From NCBI GenBank assembly GCA_021186555.1, contig JAJKFL010000012.1, positions 19,107,711 to 19,171,710 of the forward strand: a stretch of 64,000 bases of DNA, read 5' to 3'. This stretch comes from Reticulitermes speratus (lineage: Eukaryota; Arthropoda; Insecta; Blattodea; Rhinotermitidae). Under the pieces are notes generated by a model. That model worked only from the letters and a program-made list of their open reading frames with translations, was not told where the DNA came from and did no database searches. The position numbers were made by a program, and so were the translations under genes. Every line of letters starts with the position of its first letter. The stretch's first letter is position 1. Positions 43,460-55,544 of the stretch are shown piece after piece.

Positions 43460-43740
43460 TAGAATACCCTGAGCCGATCCTAGTAGCCGCGCGGTCTAAG
43501 GCGTGGGTCTGCGGCCGCTCGCTTGCTGGGATTGTGGGTTCGAATCCCGCCGGGGTCATGGATGTCTGTCCTTTGTGAGTGTTGTGTGTTGTCAGGTAGA
43601 GGTCTCTGTGACGGGCTGGTCCCTCGTCCAGAGGAGTCCTACCGAGTGTGGTGTGTCTAAAGTTTGATCATGAAGCCTCGGAAAATGAGGCGGCCTAGGC
43701 CCCCAAGGGGCTGTCGAGCCATTAAAAAAAATAGAATACC
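43460..43740 (+). repeat. SINE-A (tRNA-Leu-like), GGCCTAGGCC subfamily, 9 bp target duplication
   Basis: The element is 43473-43730 with an A tail. TAGAATACC lies at 43460-43468 and 43732-43740. The head GCCGATCCTAGTAGCCGCGCGG shows a few substitutions. The B box GGGTTCGAATCCC is intact. Confidence 0.9.
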
Positions 43741-44293
43741 ATGAACGGACAATTGTACCGGTCGTGCAGACTGTAGCTTTACTGACTGAGTTGCCGTAGC
43801 TTATAAAGTAACGAAAAGACAAGTGCGAATTTTTCTTTGTAGAAGAAACGAAAGGCATATAGTCAGTCCGTTCCTGCACTAATTGGAGCTACTTTAGCTA
43901 GCGAACGTTTAAAAATTGAGGACATATAAGGACAGTGCAGCAAGTGTGTCAGGTTTGCCCGCATTCAGATTTTAGACACATTTGTGGAATGATAGCCCAT
44001 ATAAATTTTTCGAAGCCAGTTCATCCGTTGGCGTGTTGTAACACGACGCAGTATGAAGATCCTTATTGTATCAATGACTCGCAAACCTGAGGCTTAACCT
44101 TTAGCGTACGGAGTTATTTTCTCGAGTTGCCCTTTAAATCGAGATAATTGGCCTACTTTACTGCACAAGCCCTGCGTAGCAGGTCTGCGGTCCCCGCGTT
44201 GGCCCTTTAAATTTTTGAGCATTTCGTTAAAAAAATTAATATTATTTGATCTAGAAGAGATAAAATAATGGAATTGCTTCCATTTTGTAGAAA

Positions 44294-44620
44294 ATGAAAC
44301 AGGCTTTTAGCAGAGCGCTTTATAAATTCAGCTTGTATCCTTGCTCCTTATATACACACAATAAAGTTCCGTATTCTTGTGAATTTGCAGTTTATGTCGT
44401 CTTATTTGGGGCTGTTATCGACATCTATTATGAAACACGCTTTTAGCAGTGCGATTTATAAAGTCAGCTTGTATCCTTACTGCCTAAATACACACAATAA
44501 TGTTCCTTATTTGTATGAATTTGCAGTTTATGTCGTCATATTTGGGGCAGTTCGAGACATCTCTGTTATGAAACAGGCGTTTAGCAAGCGCTTTATAAAA
44601 TGTCAGCTTGTATCCTTACT
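44294..44620 (+). repeat. about 137 bp tandem repeat, 2.4 copies
   Basis: ATGAAACA.GCTTTTAGCA, ATAAA.TCAGCTTGTATCCTT and GAATTTGCAGTTTATGTCG recur at 44294, 44430 and 44568. Copies differ at about one base in ten, so this is an older duplication than the 91 bp array. Confidence 0.85.
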
Positions 44621-45885
44621 GATATCTCGTCTCTCCTACTCAATGAACACAGTTTATTTATCTGAAGCATGCACAAACGTAACTCTAGCCTCAGCTAGCA
44701 GTCTAAACATTGGAAGGTTTTATGGCGTCACTGATTGCAAGAACATTCCACACCGCTTATAGCAAAACAGAAGTATATCCTGAAACAGTCTCCTACATCA
44801 CAGACATACTAAACCTATTTTTGAACCTAAAATGAAATATCAGAAGACAAAGAGAAATTCTCGCATTCAAGAAACAATTGAACGTTTTAATTTTCAGACA
44901 AATAGCGCTTAAAAATAATATAAAAGGATTTGTTTGGCGTTTTTATTGGAATAATGACAGTAGAGTTATAGTACATTTTTGCACACGAAATCCTTCTGTC
45001 AGGATGGTTGACGTAATATTTCTTCTCAGCGAAATAGAACCCTCTGCCTGCGATAGCACAAGGGTCCTTATGACTAGTCCAGTTTATTTTGCTTTCATTT
45101 TCTCTGGAGCTAACTACACATTAGAAAAATTTTATATTCATGAACCATACGCATTGAGCTGTAGCATCTGAACTACAAGTCTGTGTGTGAATCGCACTTT
45201 CACGTCGTCCGTGTAAAGTTTGTTTGTTTTTTTTCCTCTCTAAAGCTAACTACACAGTAGGAAACTTGTGTGAATCACTACGCCTATGTCTAGCTCAGCC
45301 ATATGATATAAAACTCGTACAAGTGAGTCGCTCTTTCACCAAGCGGTCGTTTTCATTCGACTGAAAGCAAACCAACACCTATGCAGTGCAAAACAAGTTA
45401 CGTAACTTCCTTATGCTTCCAGAGCAGATCGATAAAGGCTCTTCAATGTTACTACGTGCGATCTATCCTGGGGTAAAGTGGTCGGAACGTGAAGCAGGTC
45501 AAAAATATCCTCTAAGATGGAAGAGATTGCAGATATACACTTTGCCTACCTGAATCAGGGCGTAGGCAGCAAAGTAGCGTGGGGGATTTAAATACCTTCT
45601 GGGTCATATATGATACGCACGGAAGCGTAAGGTTAAAGGAAAATATATATTAGCATTGAAGGGTGTTTAATTTTTGTCAGAAACTTCTGTTCGAGATATT
45701 CTGCTCCGATAAATGTTTCAGAAATTTACGCTTGAGATGCGCGAACAAACGCTTGTAAATCTTAATGCAAATTTTTTCTTTATTTTTTGTAGACTTTAAA
45801 CAAAATTTATGAAAAGTTGATAAATTTTCGTAAAAGTCTGGAATGTCTAATTTCATGAAAACACCTTCAGGGTTTCTATCCGTTT
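44621..45885. other. intron 2, no firm feature
   Basis: Two related stretches with CTAACTACACA.TAG.AAA near 45110 and 45246 suggest another old duplication. No gene recognised. Confidence 0.45.
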
Positions 45886-47525
45886 AAGCTACTAGGCACA
45901 TTTGTGTAATGTTTAATTTCGGAAATGTCAGAAAGTGACTAGCGTGTCAGTTTGTGTCATAAAGGCGGTTAATTGTAAGCTACTAGGCACATTTGTGTAA
46001 TGTTTAATTTCGGAAATGTCAGAAAGTGACTAGCGTGTCAGTTTGTGTCATAAAGGCGGTTAATTGTAAGCTACTAGGCACATTTGTGTAATGTTTAATT
46101 TCGGAAATGTCAGAAAGTGACTAGCGTGTCAGTTTGTGTCATAAAGGCGGTTAATTGTAAGCTACTAGGCACATTTGTGTAATGTTTAATTTCGGAAATG
46201 TCAGAAAGTGACTAGCGTGTCAGTTTGTGTCATAAAGGCGGTTAATTGTAAGCTACTAGGCACATTTGTGTAATGTTTAATTTCGGAAATGTCAGAAAGT
46301 GACTAGCGTGTCAGTTTGTGTCATAAAGGCGGTTAATTGTAAGCTACTAGGCACATTTGTGTAATGTTTAATTTCGGAAATGTCAGAAAGTGACTAGCGT
46401 GTCAGTTTGTGTCATAAAGGCGGTTAATTGTAAGCTACTAGGCACATTTGTGTAATGTTTAATTTCGGAAATGTCAGAAAGTGACTAGCGTGTCAGTTTG
46501 TGTCATAAGGCGGTTAATTGTAAGCTACTAGGCACATTTGTGTAATGTTTAATTTCGGAAATGTCAGAAAGTGACTAGCGTGTCAGTTTGTGTCATAAAG
46601 GCGGTTAATTGTAAGCTACTAGGCACATTTGTGTAATGTTTAATTTCGGAAATGTCAGAAAGTGACTAGCGTGTCAGTTTGTGTCATAAAGGCGGTTAAT
46701 TGTAAGCTACTAGGCACATTTGTGTAATGTTTAATTTCGGAAATGTCAGAAAGTGACTAGCGTGTCAGTTTGTGTCATAAAGGCGGTTAATTGTAAGCTA
46801 CTAGGCACATTTGTGTAATGTTTAATTTCGGAAATGTCAGAAAGTGACTAGCGTGTCAGTTTGTGTCATAAAGGCGGTTAATTGTAAGCTACTAGGCACA
46901 TTTGTGTAATGTTTAATTTCGGAAATGTCAGAAAGTGACTAGCGTGTCAGTTTGTGTCATAAAGGCGGTTAATTGTAAGCTACTAGGCACATTTGTGTAA
47001 TGTTTAATTTCGGAAATGTCAGAAAGTGACTAGCGTGTCAGTTTGTGTCATAAAGGCGGTTAATTGTAAGCTACTAGGCACATTTGTGTAATGTTTAATT
47101 TCGGAAATGTCAGAAAGTGACTAGCGTGTCAGTTTGTGTCATAAAGGCGGTTAATTGTAAGCTACTAGGCACATTTGTGTAATGTTTAATTTCGGAAATG
47201 TCAGAAAGTGACTAGCGTGTCAGTTTGTGTCATAAAGGCGGTTAATTGTAAGCTACTAGGCACATTTGTGTAATGTTTAATTTCGGAAATGTCAGAAAGT
47301 GACTAGCGTGTCAGTTTGTGTCATAAAGGCGGTTAATTGTAAGCTACTAGGCACATTTGTGTAATGTTTAATTTCGGAAATGTCAGAAAGTGACTAGCGT
47401 GTCAGTTTGTGTCATAAAGGCGGTTAATTGTAAGCTACTAGGCACATTTGTGTAATGTTTAATTTCGGAAATGTCAGAAATTGACTAGCGTGTCAGTTTG
47501 TGTCATAAAGGCGGTTAATTGTAAG
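45886..47525 (+). repeat. 91 bp satellite array, 18 near-identical copies
   Basis: Eighteen full units of 91 bases begin AAGCTACTAGGCACATTTGT and end AAAGGCGGTTAATTGT. Across 1.6 kb I see only one deleted A (near 46507) and one G to T (near 47480). The array ends 12 bases before the donor of receptor exon 2, so on the minus strand the intron begins GTAAGTACAATC and then enters the satellite. This uniformity implies very recent expansion or homogenisation, or collapsed assembly. Confidence 0.97.
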
Positions 47526-47537
47526 GATTGTACTTAC

Positions 47538-47591
47538 GAATGTTGTGAACATGTAGTGGTATCTGTAGTCATTCATCTGAAGCTGCAGGAT
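47538..47591 (-). CDS. kainate-type ionotropic glutamate receptor, exon 2 seen (ATD, mini-exon)
   Basis: 54 bases, 18 codons, phase 0 at both ends. The acceptor TCTGTTTCAG precedes ATCCTGCAG. The donor ACATTC is followed by GTAAGT. It encodes ILQLQMNDYRYHYMFTTF, which matches the conserved MM.EYYHYIFTTLD segment of kainate receptors and continues into DIETFDLEDF of exon 3. It was placed by this continuity and by perfect splice sites. It is too short to find by open-frame length. A 91 bp satellite begins 12 bases into its downstream intron. Confidence 0.93.
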
Positions 47592-47879
47592 CTGAAACAG
47601 ACCAAATGCACACAATAAAACACTCATCTTATTGAGAGCCTGATGTTGGTTTCTCCCACCTAAATTTCTTTGCCCGCCCTAATACTATTTAGTGAAGAAC
47701 GAAAACTGCGTTACTCCACGTTACGGAATTTTGTGCTTCCTCCCGTTACTTCCTCCAGCTTGTCTGACTTTCGCAATACCCTGTTCTCAAATTCCCTCAA
47801 ATCTTTCCTCAGGCACCCTACTAAATTCCCCCAACCAAACGTACACAGTAACTCTTCGACGTACCGTACAATACGAGTA
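47592..47879. other. intron 1, no recognised feature
   Basis: Intronic sequence upstream of exon 2 in the transcript. The tract next to the acceptor is only moderately pyrimidine-rich. Confidence 0.5.
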
Positions 47880-48178
47880 AGGTGTAGTTATGGCCGTGCC
47901 ATGGCTCAGGCGGTTAGTCGCCGGCCTCTCACCGCGGAAGCCCGGGTTCGATCCAGGGTCAGTCAATGTGGGATTTGTGGTGGACAAAGTGGCACTGGGA
48001 CAGGTTTTTCCTCAAGAACTTCGGTTTTCACCTGTCAATTTTGGTCCACCGGTGCTCCATTACATGGAAAAACGAAAAATCTGATCATCTTCCTCATAGG
48101 GTTGCACAATAAGCCTCAAGACTGCGGTGCGTCCGAAGCATCTGCTGCGGGGCCCTTCAATAACAGAGGTGTAGTTAT
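47880..48178 (+). repeat. SINE-C (tRNA-Glu-like), full length with 12 bp target duplication
   Basis: The element is 47892-48166. AGGTGTAGTTAT lies at 47880-47891 and 48167-48178. The head GGCCGTGCCATGGCTCAGGC has CTCTCACCG in the anticodon region, like tRNA-Glu(CTC), and the B box GGGTTCGATCC. It is the best-preserved copy of the family here. Confidence 0.94.
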
Positions 48179-48521
48179 TGACGTTTTCATTGCTCACTTT
48201 GAAGATTATGGCTTCGAATGTCGGTCGGAGGTTGCTGATTATGAAGCTGTTGCACGCTACTATTCTACAGAACTCTGATGATAGTATACGTATAACATCT
48301 AAACTTATAAATTCTATTAACTTTTTCCATCGTATAATGCGTTTAAATTAATATAATTAATACAACATTACGTTTCGCGGACAGGATCGGCCCCTTATGC
48401 AATCTTGCATCTGAAACGTAACGTTACTATACAATAACTATTTACATTCTTAACACAAACTGGAGTCAAATCAGTGAACGCAACGTATTTAACTGCAGTT
48501 TGTATTAAATAAGAATGTAAG
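48179..48521. other. intron 1, no recognised feature
   Basis: Short AT-rich stretch with the imperfect palindrome ATTACGTTTC..GAAACGTAACG near 48368-48424. Confidence 0.45.
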
Positions 48522-48834
48522 TAATTATTGGGGCACGCGGTGGCACGGTTGGCTAAGGCACTGCGCTAAAAGTCGGAAGGTCGCCGTTTCGATTCCCGAT
48601 GGAGTCATTGGTATTTTTGAAAGACTTAATCCTTCCGGCCGTACTATGGCCTGGGTCACTCAGCTTAACAGAAATGAGTACCAGGTTATCTCCTGGGGGG
48701 GGGGGGGTAAAGGCGCGGTGCGTAGGGCTGACACCTTGCGTCTTCATGTGCGATTGTCTAGAAATTCTGGAACCTCAAACTCTGGATCCCTAAAGGCCTC
48801 TATAGGGATTGCTTTACTTTGCTAAATAATTATT
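48522..48834 (+). repeat. SINE-D (tRNA-derived), full length with 8 bp target duplication
   Basis: The element is 48530-48826. TAATTATT flanks it on both sides. The head is GCACGCGGTGGCACGGTTGGC, with AAGGCACTGCGC and the B box GTTTCGATTCCC. The body contains CCTTCCGGCCGTACTATGG and a G run, and the 3' end is GATTGCTTTACTTTGC. Partial relatives lie at 16.84 and 62.9 kb on the other strand. Confidence 0.8.
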
Positions 48835-49015
48835 ATGTAGTAACAATATGTTTGGGTGCAAGCCTAAAGATGTTCTGTCCCCAACGTAGTGTTGTGTTAT
48901 TTTAATTTCAATAATCAGGCGATCGAGAAAGTTATAAAGTTGATGAGTTAGAATTGTTTTACTATGTCCTTATTCCCCTACAACTGCTACTTGCTTTTAC
49001 GTTTGTCTTACTTCA

Positions 49016-49350
49016 TACATACGTACATACATACATACATACATACTCATAACGTACATACATACATACATACATACATACGTACTTACATACATACATA
49101 CATACATACGTACATACATACATACATACGTACATACATACATACATACATACATACATACGTACATTACATACATACATACATACATACGTACATACAT
49201 ACATACATACATACATACATACGTACATACATACATACATACATACATACATACATACATACGTACGTACGTACATACATACATACATACATACATACAT
49301 ACATACATACGTACGTACATACATACATACATACATACATACATACTTAT
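49016..49350 (+). repeat. CATA tetranucleotide microsatellite
   Basis: About 330 bases of (CATA)n interrupted by CGTA variants at irregular intervals. It yields YIHT- and MYVC-type open frames on both strands, which are not genes. Confidence 0.98.
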
Positions 49351-50639
49351 ATACATTTGTACATGTATTTCATGGATCCACAGTTTGTCAGAATAACAGC
49401 AGGATGTGGTATAGGTCATAAACACACTAAATATACAGAGTGTGCAAAGTATACAGAATCTTTTCAGTGGACACGATTTAACCTACGCAGTCGATGAAGT
49501 GCCGGTATCGTTAAACAAACGAAAACATCAGCGAAATAACTGTTGCAAGTACTGTTTGTGTAGACTGGAAGTTGCACAGCCGTCATTTTTGTCTTGATTT
49601 AGGGGATGCCGCCTGCAGACTTGGACTTGGTGACATGCTCAACGGAGCTGTCAGAGAAGTTGCCGCAGGAATACGGCGTTCGCCGCTTATTGAATTGTGA
49701 GAACTGAGGGCCTAACCATAGGCGTTGTAGTGACTCAAGTCTTCTGACACGTTATGCCTCGTCAACTGGTAAATATTTGCCGACGTTTCGGAGGTAGAGG
49801 TTCATAGTGCCCCACCTTCAGAGTCAAGCGGCCTAATTTTGCCCAATTAGAGTGTTTAATCTTTGACATCATTCACGTGATTTGGACCAGTTTTTTTCAT
49901 CGGTGAGCAACAGATGAGTTGTCGCGTGCTATTAATTTTTGGGGAAATTTGGCGCAAGATATCTTCAACTTCAAATGAAGCAGGAAGGTGAATCATGTTT
50001 CTGGAAATACTTTCATTATCTCTCCTCCTTCCCGCCCCCTTCTGTCTTAATGATGCAGTCCCATACCCCAATGTGTTAGTCCACCTCATTGGCCCGTCAC
50101 GATAACATAATTGTCCCACGCTTCATTAAAACTGCTCCCTCTCTGCGCCATCAACCCTACTAAATGTCTTTTCTTTTCGCTTAAGAATAGAAAAAGTCTG
50201 TTAATTGAAAGCAGTGAAGTGCGTTGCCCAGAATAGATGCAATTTATGAGAGTTTCTTTTTAACAGACGTTTCAGAATTATAGGTCCATGCCTTCAGTGT
50301 TGTCTTCTCCAGACAAAGGAAAGTGAATTTACAAGTGACTGAATGTCTTGATCACTGTAGGGTACAGAGTTATTCTTAATCAACTGATATTCTGCCAATC
50401 AAGAAATTCCCTGTTTTCATGGAACGAGAAGTTTAAAATTACATTTTCATAAAATATTAAGCCTATGTAAGGCGACATGTCAAAAAATAAGCTTACAAAA
50501 CACGTGTTTTGATTTTTTAACTCTAATAAGAATGGTTTACACGTGACTGTAGTGCTATCCTGCTACTTTTGAATGTAGTCAGTTGAGGTATTTGTCTTAT
50601 AGTGGGTCAAGCTTTTTATTCCCTGTCGGTATCAGTCCG
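49351..50639. other. intron 1, mostly unassigned
   Basis: A half foldback arm (TTGCCGACGTTTCGGAGG, then CACCTTCAGAGTC) lies at 49768-49832 and has no partner. The rest is unassigned. Confidence 0.4.
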
Positions 50640-50745
50640 TGTACTGTGTTATTAGCCATCGTGTCACAACTGTTTCCACCTCGCAATCGTCTTTAAATCT
50701 GCGACGGCAAGAATTTTGCTTCAGCCCTGGAAAGGGATATAACCG
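50640..50745 (+). repeat. dispersed repeat shared with 34.9-35.0 kb
   Basis: GTTATTAGCCATCGTGTCACAACTG to TTTGCTTCAGCCCTGGAAA matches the minus strand of 34885-35000. The identity of the source element is unknown. Confidence 0.5.
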
Positions 50746-53027
50746 CTGGGCGACGAATTCTCCTGGCATGTAAAAATAATTGCTTGTTTCCTAGTTACGA
50801 AATTATACGGTATATGAACTTATTTTCTGACCGATTTATTGCGTGCTTTATGCCCCGCTAGATCGTCGTCTTGCGTTAGCATCAAAGGACGTATGTGCTA
50901 TCTTCTTCTTCATTGCTTTATTGTAAATATGTTATAAATTGGCCCGTGATGTGACGGGGTAAAATAATACTAACACAATAATCAAGGGAGTCTTTCATCG
51001 CGCTGAAAAATTTGAAATTACCGTCTGTAGCTAGAATTTCAACAGATGACTTAATATCTTTAATGTTAGATTTTTAGATAAGACTCTGGATGGTAAAATA
51101 TTGTAGACTCTATACTAGGAAGGAGTTCCTGAATTTAATGTGGTCTTAATGGTGTAATCTTCAATCATCATCATCTAATATCCTCACACCTAATGTCATC
51201 TCAATTGAGTCATCATCGTATTTCTTACACCGTCCGATAGTCACGTGCTCTCTCTTTTTTTTTAATTATTTTGGTTTATTAGCATATCAAGTATACAGAC
51301 CAAGAAAGTACCATATAATCGTTAATACAACAGTCGTTCCTAACACCAACTGTCAGCTACCTTGAGTTCTGTCTTATTCGAGAGTTCAATAATTTACACA
51401 CTCATCTTCGTATCTGTGGTGAAAATTATCACACCACAAAAAACACCACAATCTCCTAGGGTCAATTAAAGCAATCTATGCCTCGGGCGCTTGTGTTTGT
51501 ATTTTTTATACATTAGTTTCAAGCTGGACCGAGTGTAGTTTCTAAGTTTCGGATCAGGGGGTTGTTGTGATACATGCACCTAGAGTAGAACCTGGAAGCT
51601 AAGTGTAATATATGTGGTTACATATAGGCGACACCAGTTCTGTGATGGAGTTGATGGATGGGAGTACCTCGCGCGGCTTTTGTGATTACTCTGAGACACT
51701 TGTTCTAGACAATTTGAAGATTTTGATACGTTGAGCAGGTACCATCCTGTCTCATGGTGTGACCTTTCCAGTTAGTTCTGTTCTGTATGGTCATATGAAG
51801 GGCGCGTTTATTCCTAGATCTGTTTTTATAAGTTTCGTTAAAGTCATTTATATATCTTTGATTTGTTAGTGTCTTTGTTAGCGACCTTCTTTTACTTCGG
51901 TGTACTTCAAAGTATTTTTCAGTTGTTTTTATATTATGTTTTCCTCATGCCATCGGGGGGAATTGACATATCGTATGACTAATTTGATGCTACCACGTAG
52001 GTCTTAGCTCATAGTTAACACATGTCATTTGTTTTCAGGAATTACACGTGTCATTTCCCACGGGAGTACAGACGTTTCTACCTCATATACCTGCAGTTTG
52101 TATTACCATATGTATTAATAGAGTTCTGGCGGGTTTGTAATCTACAGCATACCTTTCGCTTAAAATTATAATACTGATATGAAACACCATTATAATGTAA
52201 TTGTATGTTTAGAAAGGTATTCGCGACGTATTAGACTTTAATTTCACGGAGTCAGTGCATAGAAAAAGACACATAATTCTCAGCGTGTTTAAGAAGTATT
52301 TTCTGTATGCCGCACTTCGTACCTCGCTTTAGCACGGTTGTTTCCCTGCGACACTAAATTAAAATGTCAAAGTCTTAAGTTTCTGGTTGAAGGCTTTTGA
52401 AAGATAAGGCGAAAATTGCACGGAAGCGGAATTACTGCTGGACTTATTTGGAATTAGTTTCCTTTTCACCAAGGCATTTGTATTCATTCCTTCCAGGTTG
52501 TGGGTTACGAAGTGGAAGGTTACGTGGGAGGTCGCTTTCGTCGGCATGCTTGTTTCATACGGGTGCATGTTGTGTATTAAATATAATTTGTAAGGAACAC
52601 AGCTTTAAAACTTCTATTGTTAAAACAAACCTAGGGAATTTAAAGGAATTTTTACAAAATAAATGAGTAATATAACGTGTGCCTCCATAAATAAACAGCT
52701 CACGAGTTTTCAAAATTGCTTAGGCCTTCTATGTCGGTTTTGCCGGGGAAAGGGTTAAGACTCGGTTTTTTATTATGCCTCCTCGGGCAACATAAGGCTG
52801 TGTCGCGGTCAACATTTTGCCCGCGAGCTACGGGTTGAGCGGGCCTGCTGAGTGGTACATTGTAGGGAGATAGGCTGTAGGGAAGGGTAGTGGACTGAAC
52901 TGGCTTAAAATCGCGTAAAGTAACGGGCTTTGGTATTAACGGTGTTGATTCCTGCTACTACACAGTTAATTTTCATTTGAATTTAATTAGGGCCCATAAA
53001 AGTCCTAAAGCATAAAAGAACAGTAAG
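50746..53027. other. intron 1, no recognised feature
   Basis: AT-rich. No open frame or repeat that I recognise, apart from short CATCAT runs near 51165. Confidence 0.45.
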
Positions 53028-53262
53028 TTAAGTATTTAATAACAATCCCCAAAGAAGTCGACCAAGAGAACGACCAAGAAACAGATGGTGGAATTGTGTA
53101 CAAACAGACATTAAGAAGTGTAAAATTAACAACTGGAAAGAAAGGTAAAAAAACAGAGCTGACTGGGAAAGGGCCATTAAGGAGGCGAAGGTCCGCATTG
53201 GACTGTAGTGCCACCGAAGGTCCGCATTGGACTGTAGTGCCACCGAAGAAGAAGAAGAAAAG
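53028..53262 (+). mobile_element. 3' end of a non-LTR retrotransposon (family N3)
   Basis: Reads across frames as RPRKRWWNCVQTDI, KKCKINNWK, NRADWERAIKEAKVRIGL and then a basic end, followed by a GAAGAAGAAGAAAAG tail. A 29 base segment (AAGGTCCGCATTGGACTGTA, then GTGCCACCG) is duplicated in tandem at the end. No catalytic part remains. Confidence 0.65.
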
Positions 53263-53339
53263 TCCTAAAGCACCACGGCACGAGGACGTAAAGGACGTGA
53301 AGGTACAGCTCCACGAGTTTTTAATTTCAGTACCAGGTA

Positions 53340-53535
53340 ATGTGGCTCATCAGCTTCATGCTGTAGCAGCCTCGTTCCCGTGTAAAGAACTCCTGCACCC
53401 CTTGGATAGCATAATGTGTGGGCCCCAGTGCCTTCCTGGACCAGGTGGAGAAGAGAAAAATTATTCGTCCCTGTCTGGAATGGAGCCCAACTTCATCGTC
53501 GTCCCACCGTTAGGCTAGCCACTATACCGACAAGT
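53340..53535 (-). repeat. worn tRNA-derived SINE-E-like repeat
   Basis: Minus strand ACTTGTCGGTATAGTGGCTAGCC, then CCATTCCAGACAGGGACGAAT and CTTCTCCACC, resembles the head of the copy at 25.43 kb. It lies less than 100 bases from receptor exon 1. Confidence 0.45.
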
Positions 53536-53628
53536 CTATCACGGCTGGAGGTTGCAAAAGGTACACAAATTGAACTTAGTGGTTTCGGTCTACACGGCGA
53601 AGTACGAAGTTGATAGAGTGGTACTCAC

Positions 53629-53804
53629 CGCCCTGAAGAACTGCTGCATGTTTCTGGGATTGGTGTCCACGATCAGCTTGTAGATCTCCTTTTGTCTGAT
53701 CTCGCGGAGTACTTGCCGGTAGGTACCAGGCGTTGCTTGTCTGATGTACATTTCAGTGCGCACTGTGGGGGGCACTTTGACCAGATCCTGAAGTTTGAAC
53801 AAAC
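53629..53804 (-). CDS. kainate-type ionotropic glutamate receptor, exon 1 seen (ATD)
   Basis: 176 bases, entering with two bases of a split codon and leaving in phase 0. The acceptor ATGTTTACAG precedes GTTTGTTC. The donor AGGGCG is followed by GTGAGT. It encodes GLFKLQDLVKVPP, then MYIRQATPGTYRQVLREIR and YKLIVDTNPRNMQQFFRA, which fit the family's LIRLQELIKAP and LL..M..G.EF.IIFDC blocks. This is the middle of the amino-terminal domain. Earlier exons (signal peptide and first ATD lobe) are not recognisable up to 64000. Confidence 0.93.
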
Positions 53805-54165
53805 CTGTAAACATCCCCACCATATTTAATAAGTCATATCAAATGGCATCTAAATTCATCCAGTGACAATATCCATAAGCCGGAAATTTATCTGACTACA
53901 ATAACACAAATATAATTTGTAAGAGAGCTGAAATAATATGCATATCAAGCAAAACACTAACAAGCTGGATTATTTACATGTTGTTTGGACGGGAGTACGT
54001 TTAAGTAAATATTGTTTTTAATGCATTAAGAACACATTTGATAGGTACGTGTTCAGTAGGGCTGTAAGCATAAATGTTGCAAATAAGCGCGATACAGTTT
54101 CGGGTAGTTGCAATCAAAGGAAGCATACATGTTGTGGGGGTTTCACGACAGCATGCGAAGGTAGC
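53805..54165. other. intron upstream of exon 1 seen
   Basis: AT-rich, nothing recognised. Confidence 0.45.
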
Positions 54166-54169
54166 GGTC

Positions 54170-54330
54170 ATCTGGGATGTGATCCCTTGTATTTTGGTGG
54201 ATATATGCTAACGTTTCGGAGAAACACGCTGCCTGCATCTTCAGGGTAGACAAATTATTCGTCCCTATAAAAGGAGGCAACAGAGTTCCCCGAAACATTG
54301 ATATATATTCACCAAATTACACAAAGTCAG
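54170..54330. repeat. foldback remnant
   Basis: The left arm CTGGGATGTGATCCC, GGTGGATATATGC, AACGTTTCGGAGAAAC and the right arm CCCCGAAACATTGATATATATTCACC are partly complementary around a CTGAAGATG-type motif (minus strand near 54235-54245). The outer right end is lost. Confidence 0.5.
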
Positions 54331-55137
54331 ATCCTGCAATACCGTAACCTTAGTATAGTAAGCGGTTATATATTATACCACAAGCAGAGATAGTGAAATA
54401 CCAAGCCTCTGGGGTACACGAGCAGGACATGGGTTGAATAATACCGAATTGTGTTTTCCCTACCGATATGCTGTCCGAGATGTTGGATTTCAAGAAATGC
54501 GAACTATTTCAAATAGGAATTATTGTGTGTGGGAAATTATGAAGTTTACTGTCAATTTGTCTGTCTCAAACGAAGGACCTTGTGTTTGTATTTTTCAGGC
54601 CTCTGGCGTCGCACAGTCAGCAACTGGAAACTAATATCTTCACGTTTTGCTAAGACATCTGAAACTTGTAATTATCTGTTTTTTTTTATCTCTTCTTGGT
54701 CGTCTAGGACCAAGACATTGGATGAATTCCGTAAGTTTAATAACTTTGTTAATTAAGTTGTATTTTAGCTGAACATCATTGCTGAAAGGGAAAGTATGTC
54801 GCTCCATGCTCTGTGACTGTATTTGTATGTTTGTCCCACTTTTCAACTTCTGGACAATTTGGTCGCTTGTCACGAAACCTGGTATAAACTAATAGGCCAT
54901 TGGAGCTACGCATATGAAATTTGGTGTATTGACCATTACGGTGTCTGCACATTATGCGTGAAATTTACGGCGTTACACAAATATTGATGATGATAAATGG
55001 AATTATATCCAACAGATTTAAAGTATACAGAACTCATAATTCAGTAACAGGTTTTTCACAAACGTAAAATTAAATAATAATAATAATAATAATAAATTTT
55101 TAATACTGAAATAAATTCAGTAAGAAAGTAGACATGA
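54331..55137. other. no recognised feature
   Basis: AT-rich, ending in an AAT microsatellite at 55073-55098. Confidence 0.45.
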
Positions 55138-55327
55138 CGAGAGCTTCGCTCTTCTGGGATGTTACTCAGCATAAATTGGTAGTAAGTTACCGGCGTTTCG
55201 GGACAACCTGTTTGAAGATGAGGTCTATAGTTTGTCCCGAAACGTGGGTAACTTACTACCAAAATGCGCTGCGTGACATCCCAGAAGGGCGAAAATCTTA
55301 TTTACACCGTGACGGAAGCCTGAAATC
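55138..55327. mobile_element. foldback element, same family as 23.2 and 32.2 kb, opposite orientation
   Basis: Arms with CTTCTGGGATGTTACTC, GGTAGTAAGTTACC and CGTTTCGGGACAAC are matched by GTTTGTCCCGAAACG, GGTAACTTACTACC and GACATCCCAGAAGGGC. The right side ends in ACGGAAGCCTGAAATC, the complement of the lead found at 23211 and 32245. A short TAGACAT repeat flanks it. Confidence 0.75.
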
Positions 55328-55544
55328 ACGCATAGACATTGCGAGTTTTGCTCGGAAGTGCTTGTTGTTGTTATGTCTTGTTTACACTGGACTGCCGCAT
55401 CACAATGCAGTGGCATGACACGTGCTGTGAACGCAGGGAACTGTGCTACACTCAGGTCTGAAGCTGTCACACATGAACATATGATTACCTTCTTCATGGA
55501 TGCGAGAGCGTCTAGTTCTTTATAGGCGGGTTCGCAAAATTACG

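Noticed and set aside
45886..47525. CRISPR-like array
   Set aside because: The whole 91 base unit is repeated with no unique spacers, and the DNA is eukaryotic.
48964..49497. YIHT/MYVC repeat frames on both strands
   Set aside because: CATA microsatellite.
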